Of a DNA stretch of 64,000 bases, positions 9,064-18,645 are shown in pieces. This DNA is from Vibrio gigantis. GTDB lineage: Bacteria; Pseudomonadota; Gammaproteobacteria; Enterobacterales; Vibrionaceae. The notes beneath the pieces were generated by a model, which was given only the letters and a program-made list of their open reading frames with translations, searched no databases and had not been told where the DNA came from. The stretch is taken from positions 1,550,001-1,614,000 of the forward strand of contig NZ_AP025492.1 in assembly GCF_024347515.1 (NCBI RefSeq), written 5' to 3'. The position numbers were made by a program, and so were the translations under genes. Numbering within the stretch: position 1 is the stretch's first letter; every line of letters begins with the position of its first letter.

Positions 9064-10062
9064 ATGCACTATGACGTATTCAACGGAGACGCAGATGGCA
9101 TAATCGCGTTGTTACAACTGCGATTAAGTGAACCAAGAGAGAGTGTGCTCATTACTGGTGTAAAGCGTGATATTAAGTTGGTCTCTCAAGTTGTTACTCA
9201 AATTACGGAACCGGATAAACAAGGTGACGTTTCATCCGTTACCGTTTTAGATGTGTCGATGGAGAAAAACCTACCTGCATTGAACTCACTGCTAGATGCC
9301 AACATCAATGTATTTTATTGCGATCATCATCGAACAGGGGATGTACCTGACTCTAGCCATTTGGACACCCTTATTGATACCACGCCCGAGAGTTGCACAA
9401 GCTTGCTGATCAACCAGAAGCTGAATGGTGCGTATGTGGCTTGGGCAATCGCGGCTGCCTTTGGTGATAACCTAAAAATGGTAGCCTCACAGCTAGCGAA
9501 TGAAAGTGGATTCGATGAATCTCAAACAGAGTTTTTAGAAGAGCTAGGTACCTTGGTGAACTACAATGGTTACGGTTCGTCACTGTGTGATTTGCATTTC
9601 ACACCTACTGAGCTCTACCAAATCCTTTATCAATACCCGAATCCGTTTGATCTTTGGGATGATAAAGACTCTGTGTTTTACCAGTTGCGCGCTGCTTATC
9701 AAAATGATCGCGAGCAGTTATCAAACCTTGCTCCTGTTTATGAAAGTCAAGTCGCCCGTGTGTTTGAACTGCCAGGAGACACTTGGGCAAGACGAATCAG
9801 TGGCGTATTTGGTAATGAAATCGTTAATCAAGACCCAAATCGAGCGCAAGCAGTATTAACGAAAAACCAAGATGGTGAGTCTTACACGGTGAGTTTGCGG
9901 GCACCATTATCAAACAGAACGGGTGCGGACGAAATTTGCTCAAATTTTGTAACTGGTGGAGGAAGAAAAGCAGCAGCTGGAATTAATCAACTCAATGAAC
10001 TTGATAAGGTGAATTTTATTTCACTATTGAATGAATATTATTCACCTGGTGCTGAGGGTTAA
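9064..10062 (+). CDS. DHH-family phosphoesterase
   Basis: 332 residues, cytosolic metal-dependent phosphoesterase. Family metal-ligand motifs are present in order: NGDADGI at residues ~8-14, LDVSM near 63, the defining DHH in CDHHRTG near 90, and a C-terminal DHHA1-type substrate loop, TGGGRKAAAG, near 302-311. The ATG is preceded by GGAAGAG at good spacing. DHH proteins include RecJ, NrnA-type oligoribonuclease and c-di-AMP/pAp phosphatases. This one is short and lacks RecJ's extra domains, so it resembles the stand-alone group; the substrate cannot be told. It is monocistronic by spacing. Confidence 0.85.
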   Translation: MHYDVFNGDADGIIALLQLRLSEPRESVLITGVKRDIKLVSQVVTQITEPDKQGDVSSVTVLDVSMEKNLPALNSLLDANINVFYCDHHRTGDVPDSSHLDTLIDTTPESCTSLLINQKLNGAYVAWAIAAAFGDNLKMVASQLANESGFDESQTEFLEELGTLVNYNGYGSSLCDLHFTPTELYQILYQYPNPFDLWDDKDSVFYQLRAAYQNDREQLSNLAPVYESQVARVFELPGDTWARRISGVFGNEIVNQDPNRAQAVLTKNQDGESYTVSLRAPLSNRTGADEICSNFVTGGGRKAAAGINQLNELDKVNFISLLNEYYSPGAEG

Positions 10063-10549
10063 CTGAAGGGTTTTCGAGGTATACATCCAACATTCCACAA
10101 ATTCTTACTCCGATATTCCGTTTTACGTGTGTATCGCTAGCACATGTATGATGGCTATCTCCAGACTGTTTTAGTGATATCACTCGCAATGGTACCTGGT
10201 CTGAGGTCAGTAATTTCGGCATGTTTGGGGCGATTTTTGCCGAATTAGAGTTCGTTTTTTCCTATTGGTTATTTTTTATGTTTTTGGTTAATTATCTTAG
10301 TGAATTAAGATTGATTAAATATTTGCTCAGTCAATGTATTTGGATGAAAATAACAGATTTTAGCATTCTAATTTGAATGAAAAGTCAAAATCATATTGAT
10401 TCTGATATTCAATCTGTGACTTAAAATCACAAGTTAAATCAAAGGTCATCTTTTCCTATAAATTCCATTACTTCTCTATAAATATTCATGATTAAAATGA
10501 ATTGGTTCGGTTGTGATTGGCACAGCTGTTAAGTAAGGAAGTGGGACTA
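10063..10549. other. 487-base AT-rich intergenic region before the chitinase
   Basis: No credible gene was seen on either strand. A TTCGGC...GCCGAA inverted repeat with an 18-base loop occurs near 10216-10245 but lacks a following T-run. The last ~250 bases are very AT-rich, as expected for a regulated chitinase promoter. No known operator was recognised. Confidence 0.45.
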
Positions 10550-12739
10550 ATGTTAAAACGTAAAGCTCTACAATTAGCAGTATCGGTCGGCATGGCGGCT
10601 ATGTCTGGCGCTGTTTATGCGAATGGTTCAGATATGACGAATCCAGATTCAGGCGTCGTGGTTGGCTATTGGCATAACTGGTGTGACGGTGGCGGCTACC
10701 AAGGTGGTAATGCGCCATGTGTGACACTGGATGAAGTGAACCCAATGTACAACATCGTGAATGTGTCATTCATGAAAGTGTACGATGTGGCTGATGGTCG
10801 AATCCCAACTTTTAAACTGGACCCAACGATTGGGCTTTCAGAAGAACAATTTATAGACCAAATCTCAGAACTCAACAAGCAAGGTCGCTCTGTACTGATA
10901 GCGCTGGGTGGTGCAGATGCACACGTCGAGCTAGAAACCGGTGATGAAAGAGCCTTTGCTGATGAGATCATTCGTCTTACGGAACGTTATGGTTTTGACG
11001 GTCTAGATATCGACCTCGAGCAAGCGGCCGTCACCGCTGCAAATAACCAAACCGTGATTCCAGATGCGCTTAAGCTAGTGAAAGACCACTACCGCGCAGA
11101 AGGTAAAAACTTCCTTATTACCATGGCGCCAGAATTCCCGTACCTAACGACGGGTGGTAAGTATGTTCCTTACATCGATAACTTGGAAGGTTACTACGAT
11201 TGGATCAACCCGCAGTTTTATAACCAAGGTGGCGACGGCATCTGGGTTGACGGCGTGGGCTGGATTGCGCAAAACAACGATGAACTAAAAGAAGAATTCA
11301 TTTACTACATCTCTGACTCTCTAATTAATGGTACTCGTGGTTTCCACAAGATCCCGCACGACAAACTTGTGTTTGGTATCCCTTCGAGTATTGACGCAGC
11401 GGCAACCGGTTTTGTGAAAGAGCCGCAAGATCTGTACGACGCATTTGATAGCTTAACGGCACAGGGACAGCCTTTACGCGGCGTAATGACTTGGTCTATC
11501 AACTGGGATATGGGCACTAACAAAGCGGGTCAAGCATACAACGAACAATTCATTAAAGACTACGGTCCATTTGTTCACGGCCAAGTGACACCGCCACCGG
11601 TTGAAGGTGAGCCTGTATTGAAAGGTGTTGAGAATACGCGTGTTCTTCATGGCACTGCATTTGATCCAATGGAAGGCGTAACAGCAACAGATAAAGAAGA
11701 TGGTGATTTAACGTCATCGATCGATGTTGAAGGTTATGTCGAAACCAGTGTTGTTGGAACTTATGTACTGACTTACCGTGTAAAAGACAGTGACAACAAT
11801 GAGACAACCAAGGCAAGAACGGTAGAAGTTTACAGCCAAAAACCTGTTTTCGATGGCGTGTCGGATACAACGGTAGTGCTTGGCAACCCATTCGACCCAA
11901 TGGCGGGTGTTACAGCAAATGATGCTGAAGACGGTGACCTAACAAGTTCAATTACACACACTGGCAGTGTCGATGTGAATGAAATAGGTAACTACACGCT
12001 AGTTTACCGAGTAACAGATAGTGCAAATCAAACCGTGACTGCTGAACGTAAAGTGTCTGTGACTGACGGTTCAAACTGCGCAGCAGCATGGGATGCTAAT
12101 ACCGTTTATGTCGAAGGTGACCAAGTATCGCATGATGGAGCAACGTGGGTTGCGGGTTGGTACACTCGTGGTGAAGAGCCGGGTACGACAGGTGAATGGG
12201 GCGTTTGGAAGAAAGCGTCAGACAGTTCATGTGGTGGCAACCCTGATCCAGGTGGTGACGTAGAGCTAAGCGTATCTGGACTGCAGTCGGAATACATTCT
12301 AGACAATGGCGATGTACGTATCCAGTTCACATTGGCGTCAAATGAAGCGCTTGATGTAACAGCAAAGGTGGTTAATAGCGCGGGTACTGTGGTTGAACAG
12401 ACCAACGTCAACCTAACTGATAGCCGCACGGTAACTATGGACCTGTATGATGTTGCAGAAGGTCAGTACAAGCTTGAAGTGGTTGGAACTGCAACAGATG
12501 GCGAAGTGGTGATGGTGGATAACTCGTTCTCAGTAAAAGAAGAGGGCGGAACAACACCTCCTCCGGGTAACTACCCTCCGTATGCAGCCGGTACTAACTA
12601 TGAAGCAGGCGATATCGTGGTAGGTGCTGATAATGGTTTGTACGAATGTAAACCTTGGCCTTACACGGCATGGTGTGCAAGTGCATCGTATGCGCCAGGC
12701 GATAGTCAATACTGGCAAGATGCGTGGATTAAGCTTTAA
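10550..12739 (+). CDS. Secreted GH18 chitinase with two Ig-like and two chitin-binding modules
   Basis: 729 residues from the ATG at 10550, which has AGGAAGTGGG upstream and begins a clean signal peptide (MLKRKALQLAVS..AVYA/NGS); an ATG-less longer frame from 10517 is less likely. It hydrolyses beta-1,4 GlcNAc polymers outside the cell. The GH18 barrel covers ~25-345 with the DGLDIDLE motif at 150-157 (acid Glu157). Two DUF5011-type Ig-like repeats follow (~354-430, ~431-507), each with DGDLTSSI. Next are a CBM5/12 module (~509-565), another beta-sandwich (~573-660), and a C-terminal CBM73-like module (~675-729; YECKPWPYTAWC). Pro/Thr/Gly linkers separate the parts. It is monocistronic with a clear terminator. 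Confidence 0.9.
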   Translation: MLKRKALQLAVSVGMAAMSGAVYANGSDMTNPDSGVVVGYWHNWCDGGGYQGGNAPCVTLDEVNPMYNIVNVSFMKVYDVADGRIPTFKLDPTIGLSEEQFIDQISELNKQGRSVLIALGGADAHVELETGDERAFADEIIRLTERYGFDGLDIDLEQAAVTAANNQTVIPDALKLVKDHYRAEGKNFLITMAPEFPYLTTGGKYVPYIDNLEGYYDWINPQFYNQGGDGIWVDGVGWIAQNNDELKEEFIYYISDSLINGTRGFHKIPHDKLVFGIPSSIDAAATGFVKEPQDLYDAFDSLTAQGQPLRGVMTWSINWDMGTNKAGQAYNEQFIKDYGPFVHGQVTPPPVEGEPVLKGVENTRVLHGTAFDPMEGVTATDKEDGDLTSSIDVEGYVETSVVGTYVLTYRVKDSDNNETTKARTVEVYSQKPVFDGVSDTTVVLGNPFDPMAGVTANDAEDGDLTSSITHTGSVDVNEIGNYTLVYRVTDSANQTVTAERKVSVTDGSNCAAAWDANTVYVEGDQVSHDGATWVAGWYTRGEEPGTTGEWGVWKKASDSSCGGNPDPGGDVELSVSGLQSEYILDNGDVRIQFTLASNEALDVTAKVVNSAGTVVEQTNVNLTDSRTVTMDLYDVAEGQYKLEVVGTATDGEVVMVDNSFSVKEEGGTTPPPGNYPPYAAGTNYEAGDIVVGADNGLYECKPWPYTAWCASASYAPGDSQYWQDAWIKL

Positions 12740-12786
12740 TCTTATAAAGCAAATGAGCTACGAAACGTAGTTCTAAAGTGAATGAA

Positions 12787-12812
12787 AGGAGAGGCTATAT
12801 GCCTCTCTTTTT
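12787..12812 (+). terminator. Terminator after chitinase gene
   Basis: GGAGAGGC / GCCTCTCT stem with a 5-base loop, followed by a T-run, about 50 bases after the stop. Confidence 0.8.
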
Positions 12813-12986
12813 TATTGATAGAACAGAACGACTATTCATCTAAGCTCAACCGATATTACTTACGCTGTGCAAAGACGTCAGTTAATTTTGCTTAAGATCA
12901 AAATAAGAGTGATTATCAATTGTATTACTTGGTGTGTAATAGCACTATTCGACTTCTGAATTTTCAAATTTGTGAATATTTAAATA

Positions 12987-13907
12987 ATGAATCTTGCTCA
13001 AGTCGACCTCAACCTATTAGTCATCCTCAAACACCTTCTCGAAGAAAAGCATGTCTCAAACACAGCCTTAGCGTTGGACATGAGCCAACCTACGGTCAGT
13101 CGCTCGCTTCAAAAACTACGTACCGTGTTTAACGATGATCTGTTAGTAAGGGCGGCTTATGGCTATGAGCTCACACCAAAAGCAGAAGCCATTAAGCAAG
13201 ATCTAAACTCAGTGCTTACTCGTTTAGAGAAGTTAGTTCATGGTGATGTTTTTGAACCAGAAACGAGTGATAGCACTGTACGTTTCTTCGGTTTGGTGCC
13301 ACAGGTTTCGCATCTGTTGCCTAAAGTGGTCGCAGAGATCCGCAAACAAGCACCAAATATGGTCGTTGATATCGATTCTATTCCTAAGCGTCATTTCGAG
13401 CCATTGCTGTCCGGTGACGCACACTTTGTGTTATCGACTCATGAGCCGCTAAGCTCAGAGCAAAACCTGTATCGAATGTTCGTGATTAGCCGTGATTATC
13501 GTCTGTTAATGAGCAAGGACCATCCGTTGGCTGATAAAGAGATTACGGTCGATGACTTGTTGAATAGCCAGCTTGGGCAGATTTCACTCCAAGGTGATAA
13601 GAAGCTTTCGATTGAAAATAGATTCAAAGATCTCGGTTTGATCGATAAGCAGCGTCAGCTGTCGATTCCGATTCAATTGTCTAATTTCAATATTGCTGCA
13701 GATATTGCAGAGACGACAGACATCATTTTCCATCTACCGACGCCTTTTGCATCGCAAGCCGCCAAACAAAGGAACTTGGTCTGTAAAAGGGTACCTAAGG
13801 CAATAAGAAGTGCATCGGAAGATGTGCATTTGTATTGGCATAAACGTTTCCATAACGACCCAATGTGTCGTTGGGTGCGCGAATTGTTCAAAGAGTTGTA
13901 CACCTAA
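12987..13907 (+). CDS. LysR-family transcriptional regulator (NodD/LeuO-like)
   Basis: 306 residues. N-terminal winged HTH with VSNTALALDMSQPTVSRSLQKLR (~24-46), preceded by the VDLNLLVILKHLLEE opening typical of the NodD/LeuO/SyrM branch. The substrate-binding domain covers ~90-300. It lies 180 bases upstream of, and in the same direction as, a TonB-dependent receptor. The gap contains a Fur box, so the receptor probably has its own promoter; regulation by this protein is possible but not shown. No strong ribosome-binding site precedes the ATG. Confidence 0.85.
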   Translation: MNLAQVDLNLLVILKHLLEEKHVSNTALALDMSQPTVSRSLQKLRTVFNDDLLVRAAYGYELTPKAEAIKQDLNSVLTRLEKLVHGDVFEPETSDSTVRFFGLVPQVSHLLPKVVAEIRKQAPNMVVDIDSIPKRHFEPLLSGDAHFVLSTHEPLSSEQNLYRMFVISRDYRLLMSKDHPLADKEITVDDLLNSQLGQISLQGDKKLSIENRFKDLGLIDKQRQLSIPIQLSNFNIAADIAETTDIIFHLPTPFASQAAKQRNLVCKRVPKAIRSASEDVHLYWHKRFHNDPMCRWVRELFKELYT

Positions 13908-14042
13908 TGTATTGGGGGTGTGAATGTAAATGTGAGTTGCTCAAGAGAATGAATATAGATTGGTTCCTTATGTGAAAGTTGAATAGCGAGAATCAATTTT
14001 TGGTATGAAACTTTCGTTGATTAGAGTGGTAATTGGCTATTT

Positions 14043-14061
14043 AATGCAAACCATTATCATT
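14043..14061. promoter_or_regulatory. Fur box upstream of TonB receptor
   Basis: AATGCAAACCATTATCATT has a perfect right half (ATTATCATT) and a degenerate left half relative to the AATGATAAT-n-ATTATCATT Fur consensus. It ends 26 bases before the receptor start, the expected place for iron repression. Confidence 0.65.
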
Positions 14062-14087
14062 ACCAATCACATATAAGAATTAATATC

Positions 14088-16115
14088 ATGTCTGAGAGAG
14101 CCCTTTTTATTCGTAAGCCTTTATCGATCGCAGTCGCTGTTATTTGTACTTCACTTTCGCCAAACCTATTAGCGCAAGAGGAAGTTAAGGATACGGATGA
14201 GCAAATGGTAGTTACGGCTACTCGTACTGAGATGGCGTTAAAACAAGCACCAGCGTCTATGTCTGTTATCACCGCTCAAGATATTGAAGATAGCCCTGGT
14301 ATCACCTTGGCAGACATCGTTGCTGAATCAACGAGTGTTGAGTCTGACTTTGATAGCACACGAGCAGGGCGTCAAATGATCTCTATTCGTGGTATGGATT
14401 CTGACTACACCCTTATCATGGTAAATGGTCGTCGTTTAAGTTCGGCAAGTGCCATCATACGTGGTAACGACTTCGACCTTTCTACTATCCCTACTGAGTC
14501 AATCGAACGTGTTGAAATCATCCGTGGCCCAATGTCTGCACTTTACGGCTCGGATGGTATGGGCGGCACAATTAACATCATCACCAAGGCTCCAGTCAAT
14601 GAGTGGAGCTCGACATTGAGTATGGATACGTCATCACCAATGGATGGCAATGGCGGGCAGGAGCAGTCTGTAGGTCTAACGACCTCTGGTGCTTTGATTG
14701 AAGATGAGCTGTTTGCTCGTTTCTCTATTAACCAAACCAGTCGTGATGCATGGCAGCCATACTCAGGTATTCACTCTTCAGGTCACGACAGAGAGGACGT
14801 TACGGCACTAGAAGGCCGTGATACGTTGAGCCTATTAGGCACATTGACTTGGCATGCAACAGATAATCAAACTTTAGATTTAGATTTTGGTTACAGCGAC
14901 GACCAACGTGATGGTTTGGCTGAATATGCCACAGGTGCAAACCCAATTGATAGTAAGGTTGTGCGTAACAGCCAAGCGATAACACACAGCGGCTTTTGGA
15001 GTTGGGGTGACACACAAGTTCGCTACTCGCGTGAAAATGTAACTGACAGTGATGCGGCTGATTTAGGCAATAACTACAGCAGTGATGTTGAAGAGTTGAC
15101 CCAAATTGTTGAAGCTTCAGCAACGACTTATCTAGGTGATAGTCACACCGTCACGTTTGGTATGGATTACCAGTTAAGTGAGCTCACAAACAGAGAAAAC
15201 CTAGCTAACGGGACATCAGAGGCTTACCAAGGTGCATTGTTTATTCAAGATCAATGGCTAATGACGGACCAACTAACTGCCACAATCGGCGGTCGCCTAG
15301 ATAAACACGAACTATACGGAGAAGAGTTTAGCCCTCGTGTGTATTTAGTTCACCAAACAACGAATGACTTAATCATCAAAGGTGGTGTGGGTAAAGCATT
15401 TAAAGCGCCAACATTAACCCAAAATCAAGCTGATTACACAGTTAACAGCTGTAAAGGCGTATGCGATTTACATGGTAATGAAGATCTTAAACCAGAAACC
15501 AGTTTGAACTATGAGATTGCTGCGATTTACAGTCAGCCTCGTTGGAATGTTGAAGGCGCGTTGTTCCGCAATGAAATCAATGACCTAATTGAGCGTGATG
15601 AAACTTACTGTGAGAATGGCGGAATGTTTGAATCGGGCAAAGGGTGTGCGGATAGTTCAAGCTCAACTGGCTATGTAAATGGTAAGCGTACTTACACAAA
15701 CGTGTCAGAGGCTGTAGTTCAGGGTGCAGAACTAACAGGTCAATTCCAGATCACGGACGAATGGGGTCTTTCTGGTAACTACACCTTCCTAGACACCGAA
15801 GATAAATCAACGGGTGAAGAGCTGCTAGAGCGCTATAAGCATTCAGGTTTAGTAAAACTTAGTTGGAACCCAACGTACGATCTGAATACCTTTATTAGTG
15901 CACGTTACCGTGGTGAACGTAATATCGAGACGGATCTAACACAAGACGCGTACACAACGTTGAACATCGGTACGGTTTACAACGTGAATGATTCGGTTCG
16001 ACTACGAGCGGGTATCACAAACTTGACTGACGAAGCTGTGTCTCAAGAGCTTGAAAATATGGGTTATGTTGAAGAACCACGTACTTACTACGTAGGCATG
16101 ACGGCTGACTTCTAA
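14088..16115 (+). CDS. TonB-dependent outer-membrane receptor (FepA/IrgA-type)
   Basis: 675 residues, probably an iron-siderophore (or haem) transporter energised by TonB. The signal peptide ends near residue 29 (..SPNLLAQ). A TonB-box-like segment, EQMVVTATR, follows. The plug domain (~45-160) has the FepA-type signatures ISIRGMDSDYTLIMVNGRR and ERVEIIRGPMSALYGSDGMGGTINIITK. The 22-strand barrel ends with an aromatic residue (..MTADF). A Fur box just upstream supports iron control. A LysR gene precedes it. It is separate from the siderophore island's own receptor, so it may take up a foreign siderophore; the ligand is not predictable here. Confidence 0.9.
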   Translation: MSERALFIRKPLSIAVAVICTSLSPNLLAQEEVKDTDEQMVVTATRTEMALKQAPASMSVITAQDIEDSPGITLADIVAESTSVESDFDSTRAGRQMISIRGMDSDYTLIMVNGRRLSSASAIIRGNDFDLSTIPTESIERVEIIRGPMSALYGSDGMGGTINIITKAPVNEWSSTLSMDTSSPMDGNGGQEQSVGLTTSGALIEDELFARFSINQTSRDAWQPYSGIHSSGHDREDVTALEGRDTLSLLGTLTWHATDNQTLDLDFGYSDDQRDGLAEYATGANPIDSKVVRNSQAITHSGFWSWGDTQVRYSRENVTDSDAADLGNNYSSDVEELTQIVEASATTYLGDSHTVTFGMDYQLSELTNRENLANGTSEAYQGALFIQDQWLMTDQLTATIGGRLDKHELYGEEFSPRVYLVHQTTNDLIIKGGVGKAFKAPTLTQNQADYTVNSCKGVCDLHGNEDLKPETSLNYEIAAIYSQPRWNVEGALFRNEINDLIERDETYCENGGMFESGKGCADSSSSTGYVNGKRTYTNVSEAVVQGAELTGQFQITDEWGLSGNYTFLDTEDKSTGEELLERYKHSGLVKLSWNPTYDLNTFISARYRGERNIETDLTQDAYTTLNIGTVYNVNDSVRLRAGITNLTDEAVSQELENMGYVEEPRTYYVGMTADF

Positions 16116-16155
16116 TCAATCTGAAGTCGTTTCGATAAGTTAATCCCCATAAAGC

Positions 16156-16194
16156 AAAGAACCCACATGACGTAACGTCGTGTGGGTTCTTTTG
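16156..16194. terminator. Bidirectional terminator between TonB receptor and methyltransferase
   Basis: A long stem, AAAGAACCCACA paired with TGTGGGTTCTTT, continues into GACG/CGTC around a small loop. A- and T-runs on both sides serve both convergent genes. Confidence 0.85.
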
Positions 16195-16239
16195 ATCTAG
16201 GCGCTATCTATTGAGAGCGAACGCTGTATGAGAAGCAGG

Positions 16240-16983
16240 CTAGCTTTTTACACACGTAATGAGCGCGTTGCCTGAAAGCGTATCCCATGGTAAAAGCTTG
16301 TCATAGTCATGTTCGAATATATGAACCTCAAAGTAGGGCTTCAATATCTCAATCAACTCTTTAAATGAGAACGCCACCATAGTGTGTTCATCATTCCATA
16401 CCTGAGTCTCACCTGCCGTAGCCTTCTCGATACTGAGCTTCAACGCCTGCTTGTCGCCTTCACCTGAATAATACCAGCCTGAGCGGAAGGTAAAATCATC
16501 CTGTTCTTGGTTAGTGGTGTGTCGAACAAACAGATCATTACTGATCTTATCTTTGTCTACCACATTGAAGCAGAACACACCGCCTTGTTTTAGCGCTTTA
16601 TGAACGCTGGCAATGCACTCTTTTAACTTCTCGATGCCATCGTTGTAGTGGATCGAATACAAAAAACAAGTGATGAGGTCGAACGGTTCAGATACTTCGA
16701 AATTACTCATATTCTGTACAGAAAAGTTCGCTTCAGGGCAGCGTATTTGAGCAATATCTAGCATGGGTTGGTTCAGATCAAGCCCGTTACTTTGATAGCC
16801 ATAATCAATAAAGTGACGAACGTGTGGACCAGTGCCACATCCAAGGTCTAGGTGAGTTTTTCCTTCATTTCCAAAAATCTGATGTAGTCTACGAACGCAG
16901 TGGCTTTGCGCTTGGTAGTCAATATCAACACACATTAAATCATAGTAACCGGATAGGTCGGTATAGAGCGCGTTGGCGGACAT
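16240..16983 (-). CDS. Class I SAM-dependent methyltransferase
   Basis: 247 residues from the ATG at 16983 (MSANALYTDLSGYYDLM); an ATG five codons earlier (16998) is also possible and neither has a strong ribosome-binding site. It has a Rossmann-type SAM fold: motif I HLDLGCGTGPHVRHF, an acidic motif II (SNGLDLNQPML), then FDLITCFLYSIHY and a KQGGVFCFNVVDKD strand. No substrate-specific domain is recognised. The gene stands between convergent and divergent neighbours with its own promoter. Target could be a small molecule; no context supports a pathway. Confidence 0.8.
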   Translation of the reverse strand: MSANALYTDLSGYYDLMCVDIDYQAQSHCVRRLHQIFGNEGKTHLDLGCGTGPHVRHFIDYGYQSNGLDLNQPMLDIAQIRCPEANFSVQNMSNFEVSEPFDLITCFLYSIHYNDGIEKLKECIASVHKALKQGGVFCFNVVDKDKISNDLFVRHTTNQEQDDFTFRSGWYYSGEGDKQALKLSIEKATAGETQVWNDEHTMVAFSFKELIEILKPYFEVHIFEHDYDKLLPWDTLSGNALITCVKS

Positions 16984-17134
16984 GTTTGCCTGCAGCATTT
17001 GCTGAAAAAATTGGGGTGGCGCATAGTAAACTAGAACTTGAAAATAACAAGAAAATCTTAATTAACTTTGTCTATTTATACTATCTTGATTCATCGAACT
17101 ATAGTGAGAGCCCGAAGTGTGGTGAGCTAGGTGA

Positions 17135-18520
17135 TTAGGTGGGTTCTACGCAAGCGCCTACAGGGTTTAATGACACTCTGTCCTTACCGTTTGCTTTTGC
17201 TTGATAAAGCGCTTCATCCGTTACTCTGATGAGTGTGTTGAGTGAGCGAGTGGTACGAACGACACAGCTGTCGGTAATACCAATACTGACGCTTGTTTTG
17301 AATTTTTTCCGGTTAAAACCGATGAATTGATGGTTTCGAAATTCTTCACAGATACGTTCACCTACAACTCTTGCCTGAGACTCTGCAGTAGACAGTGCGG
17401 TTACGTGGCATGCAAGAGATCTTGGGAAGAACACGATAAACTCTTCGCCACCCCAACGGCCAACAACACCATTTAGTGCTTTGACGTGTTTCTTGATGAC
17501 AATTGCGAGTGTCCGAATAACAGTGTCACCCACACTATGTCCAAACTGGTCGTTCACGTTTTTGAAGTCATCAATATCGAGTAGCAAGCAGGACATATCA
17601 GCGTGATTATTGGTTGGCTTTTTTAGCCAATCGTAAACCGCCTGACGAGTTAATACCTGTGTAAGATCATCATGAAGCGCGCGATGAATGAGCTCTTTTT
17701 CTAGTGCGACCTTACTAGTGACATCTTCGACCACCACTTGAATCGCTTTTTCACCTTCCCAAAAGATGATGTTGTCATAAATATTGAAGTATTTTTTACT
17801 TCCATCAAGGCAATGGTTTTCGACCACGGAACTAAAACTCGGCGTGTGACCGGCCATAATGCTCTGGCTACGCTTTAGCGCGCTGACTCGATTATCAGGT
17901 GGGATGATTGAGATAACAGTGTCCATAGCCAGCACTTGCTCTATCGAATCAGCTCCCTGCATTTCGACCCAAGCTTGATTTACCATTAACGGTTTGAAGT
18001 TTTGATGAATGAGCACTCCTTGTTTCGAGCTTTCCAGTAGAGTGCGGTACATTTGGTCTTTTTCTTGGTGTTTACGTTCTGATGCAATCACAGATGTGAT
18101 ATCGATGATCATGACACGAAGAGCAGGGCGCTCATTAAACTTAATGACGTGCGCAAGGCTGAATAAGGATAGAGTACGCCCATTAATAGGCACGTCTTTA
18201 TAGAGTTTGCCCTTCTGAAGCTGACCTTTAATTGCTGTGAGGTAGCGTTCACGAAGAGCGCCATGGTAACTCTCTGGTACCATGGAATAAACGAAATCGA
18301 CATTCTTCAATAGTGAAGTTCGGTTATCGTAACCAAACAGGATCGCGATATTATCGTCGACATCAATGACCTGGTGATCCTGAAGGGTAATGTAGCCCTG
18401 GACAGAATCGAAGTTCTGGCAAGGTAAGGCTGTCGTTAAGTCTAGTTGGATATTCATATCGGTCTGATCAATTAAACTCTTACCGTAAAATGGTGCTTTG
18501 CATGGACTTGGGTATTTCAC
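17135..18520 (-). CDS. PAS-PAS diguanylate cyclase (GGEEF)
   Basis: Up to 461 residues. The full frame starts at a GTG; an ATG 21 codons in (18457, MNIQLDLTTAL) is a possible true start, and neither has a clear Shine-Dalgarno. Two PAS-like sensor domains cover roughly 35-145 and 155-270 (QGVLIHQNFKPLMVNQAW begins the second; KKYFNIYDNIIFWEGEKAIQVVVEDVT ends it). The GGDEF domain follows from ~280 with CLLLDIDDFKNVND and an active GGEEF in GRWGGEEFIVFF. No RxxD inhibitory site is present at the standard distance. There is no membrane segment, so it is a cytosolic c-di-GMP synthase responding to an unknown cue. Confidence 0.85.
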   Translation of the reverse strand: MKYPSPCKAPFYGKSLIDQTDMNIQLDLTTALPCQNFDSVQGYITLQDHQVIDVDDNIAILFGYDNRTSLLKNVDFVYSMVPESYHGALRERYLTAIKGQLQKGKLYKDVPINGRTLSLFSLAHVIKFNERPALRVMIIDITSVIASERKHQEKDQMYRTLLESSKQGVLIHQNFKPLMVNQAWVEMQGADSIEQVLAMDTVISIIPPDNRVSALKRSQSIMAGHTPSFSSVVENHCLDGSKKYFNIYDNIIFWEGEKAIQVVVEDVTSKVALEKELIHRALHDDLTQVLTRQAVYDWLKKPTNNHADMSCLLLDIDDFKNVNDQFGHSVGDTVIRTLAIVIKKHVKALNGVVGRWGGEEFIVFFPRSLACHVTALSTAESQARVVGERICEEFRNHQFIGFNRKKFKTSVSIGITDSCVVRTTRSLNTLIRVTDEALYQAKANGKDRVSLNPVGACVEPT

Positions 18521-18645
18521 TGAAAGGCGTGATAAATGCAGCGAGACTCTGAATGCAAAGTATGATATTCATCATGTAACGACACTAGCGTAATTTTACT
18601 GAATGGAAAACGGATTAAAATTTTATTAAGGATAATTAAAGCGTT

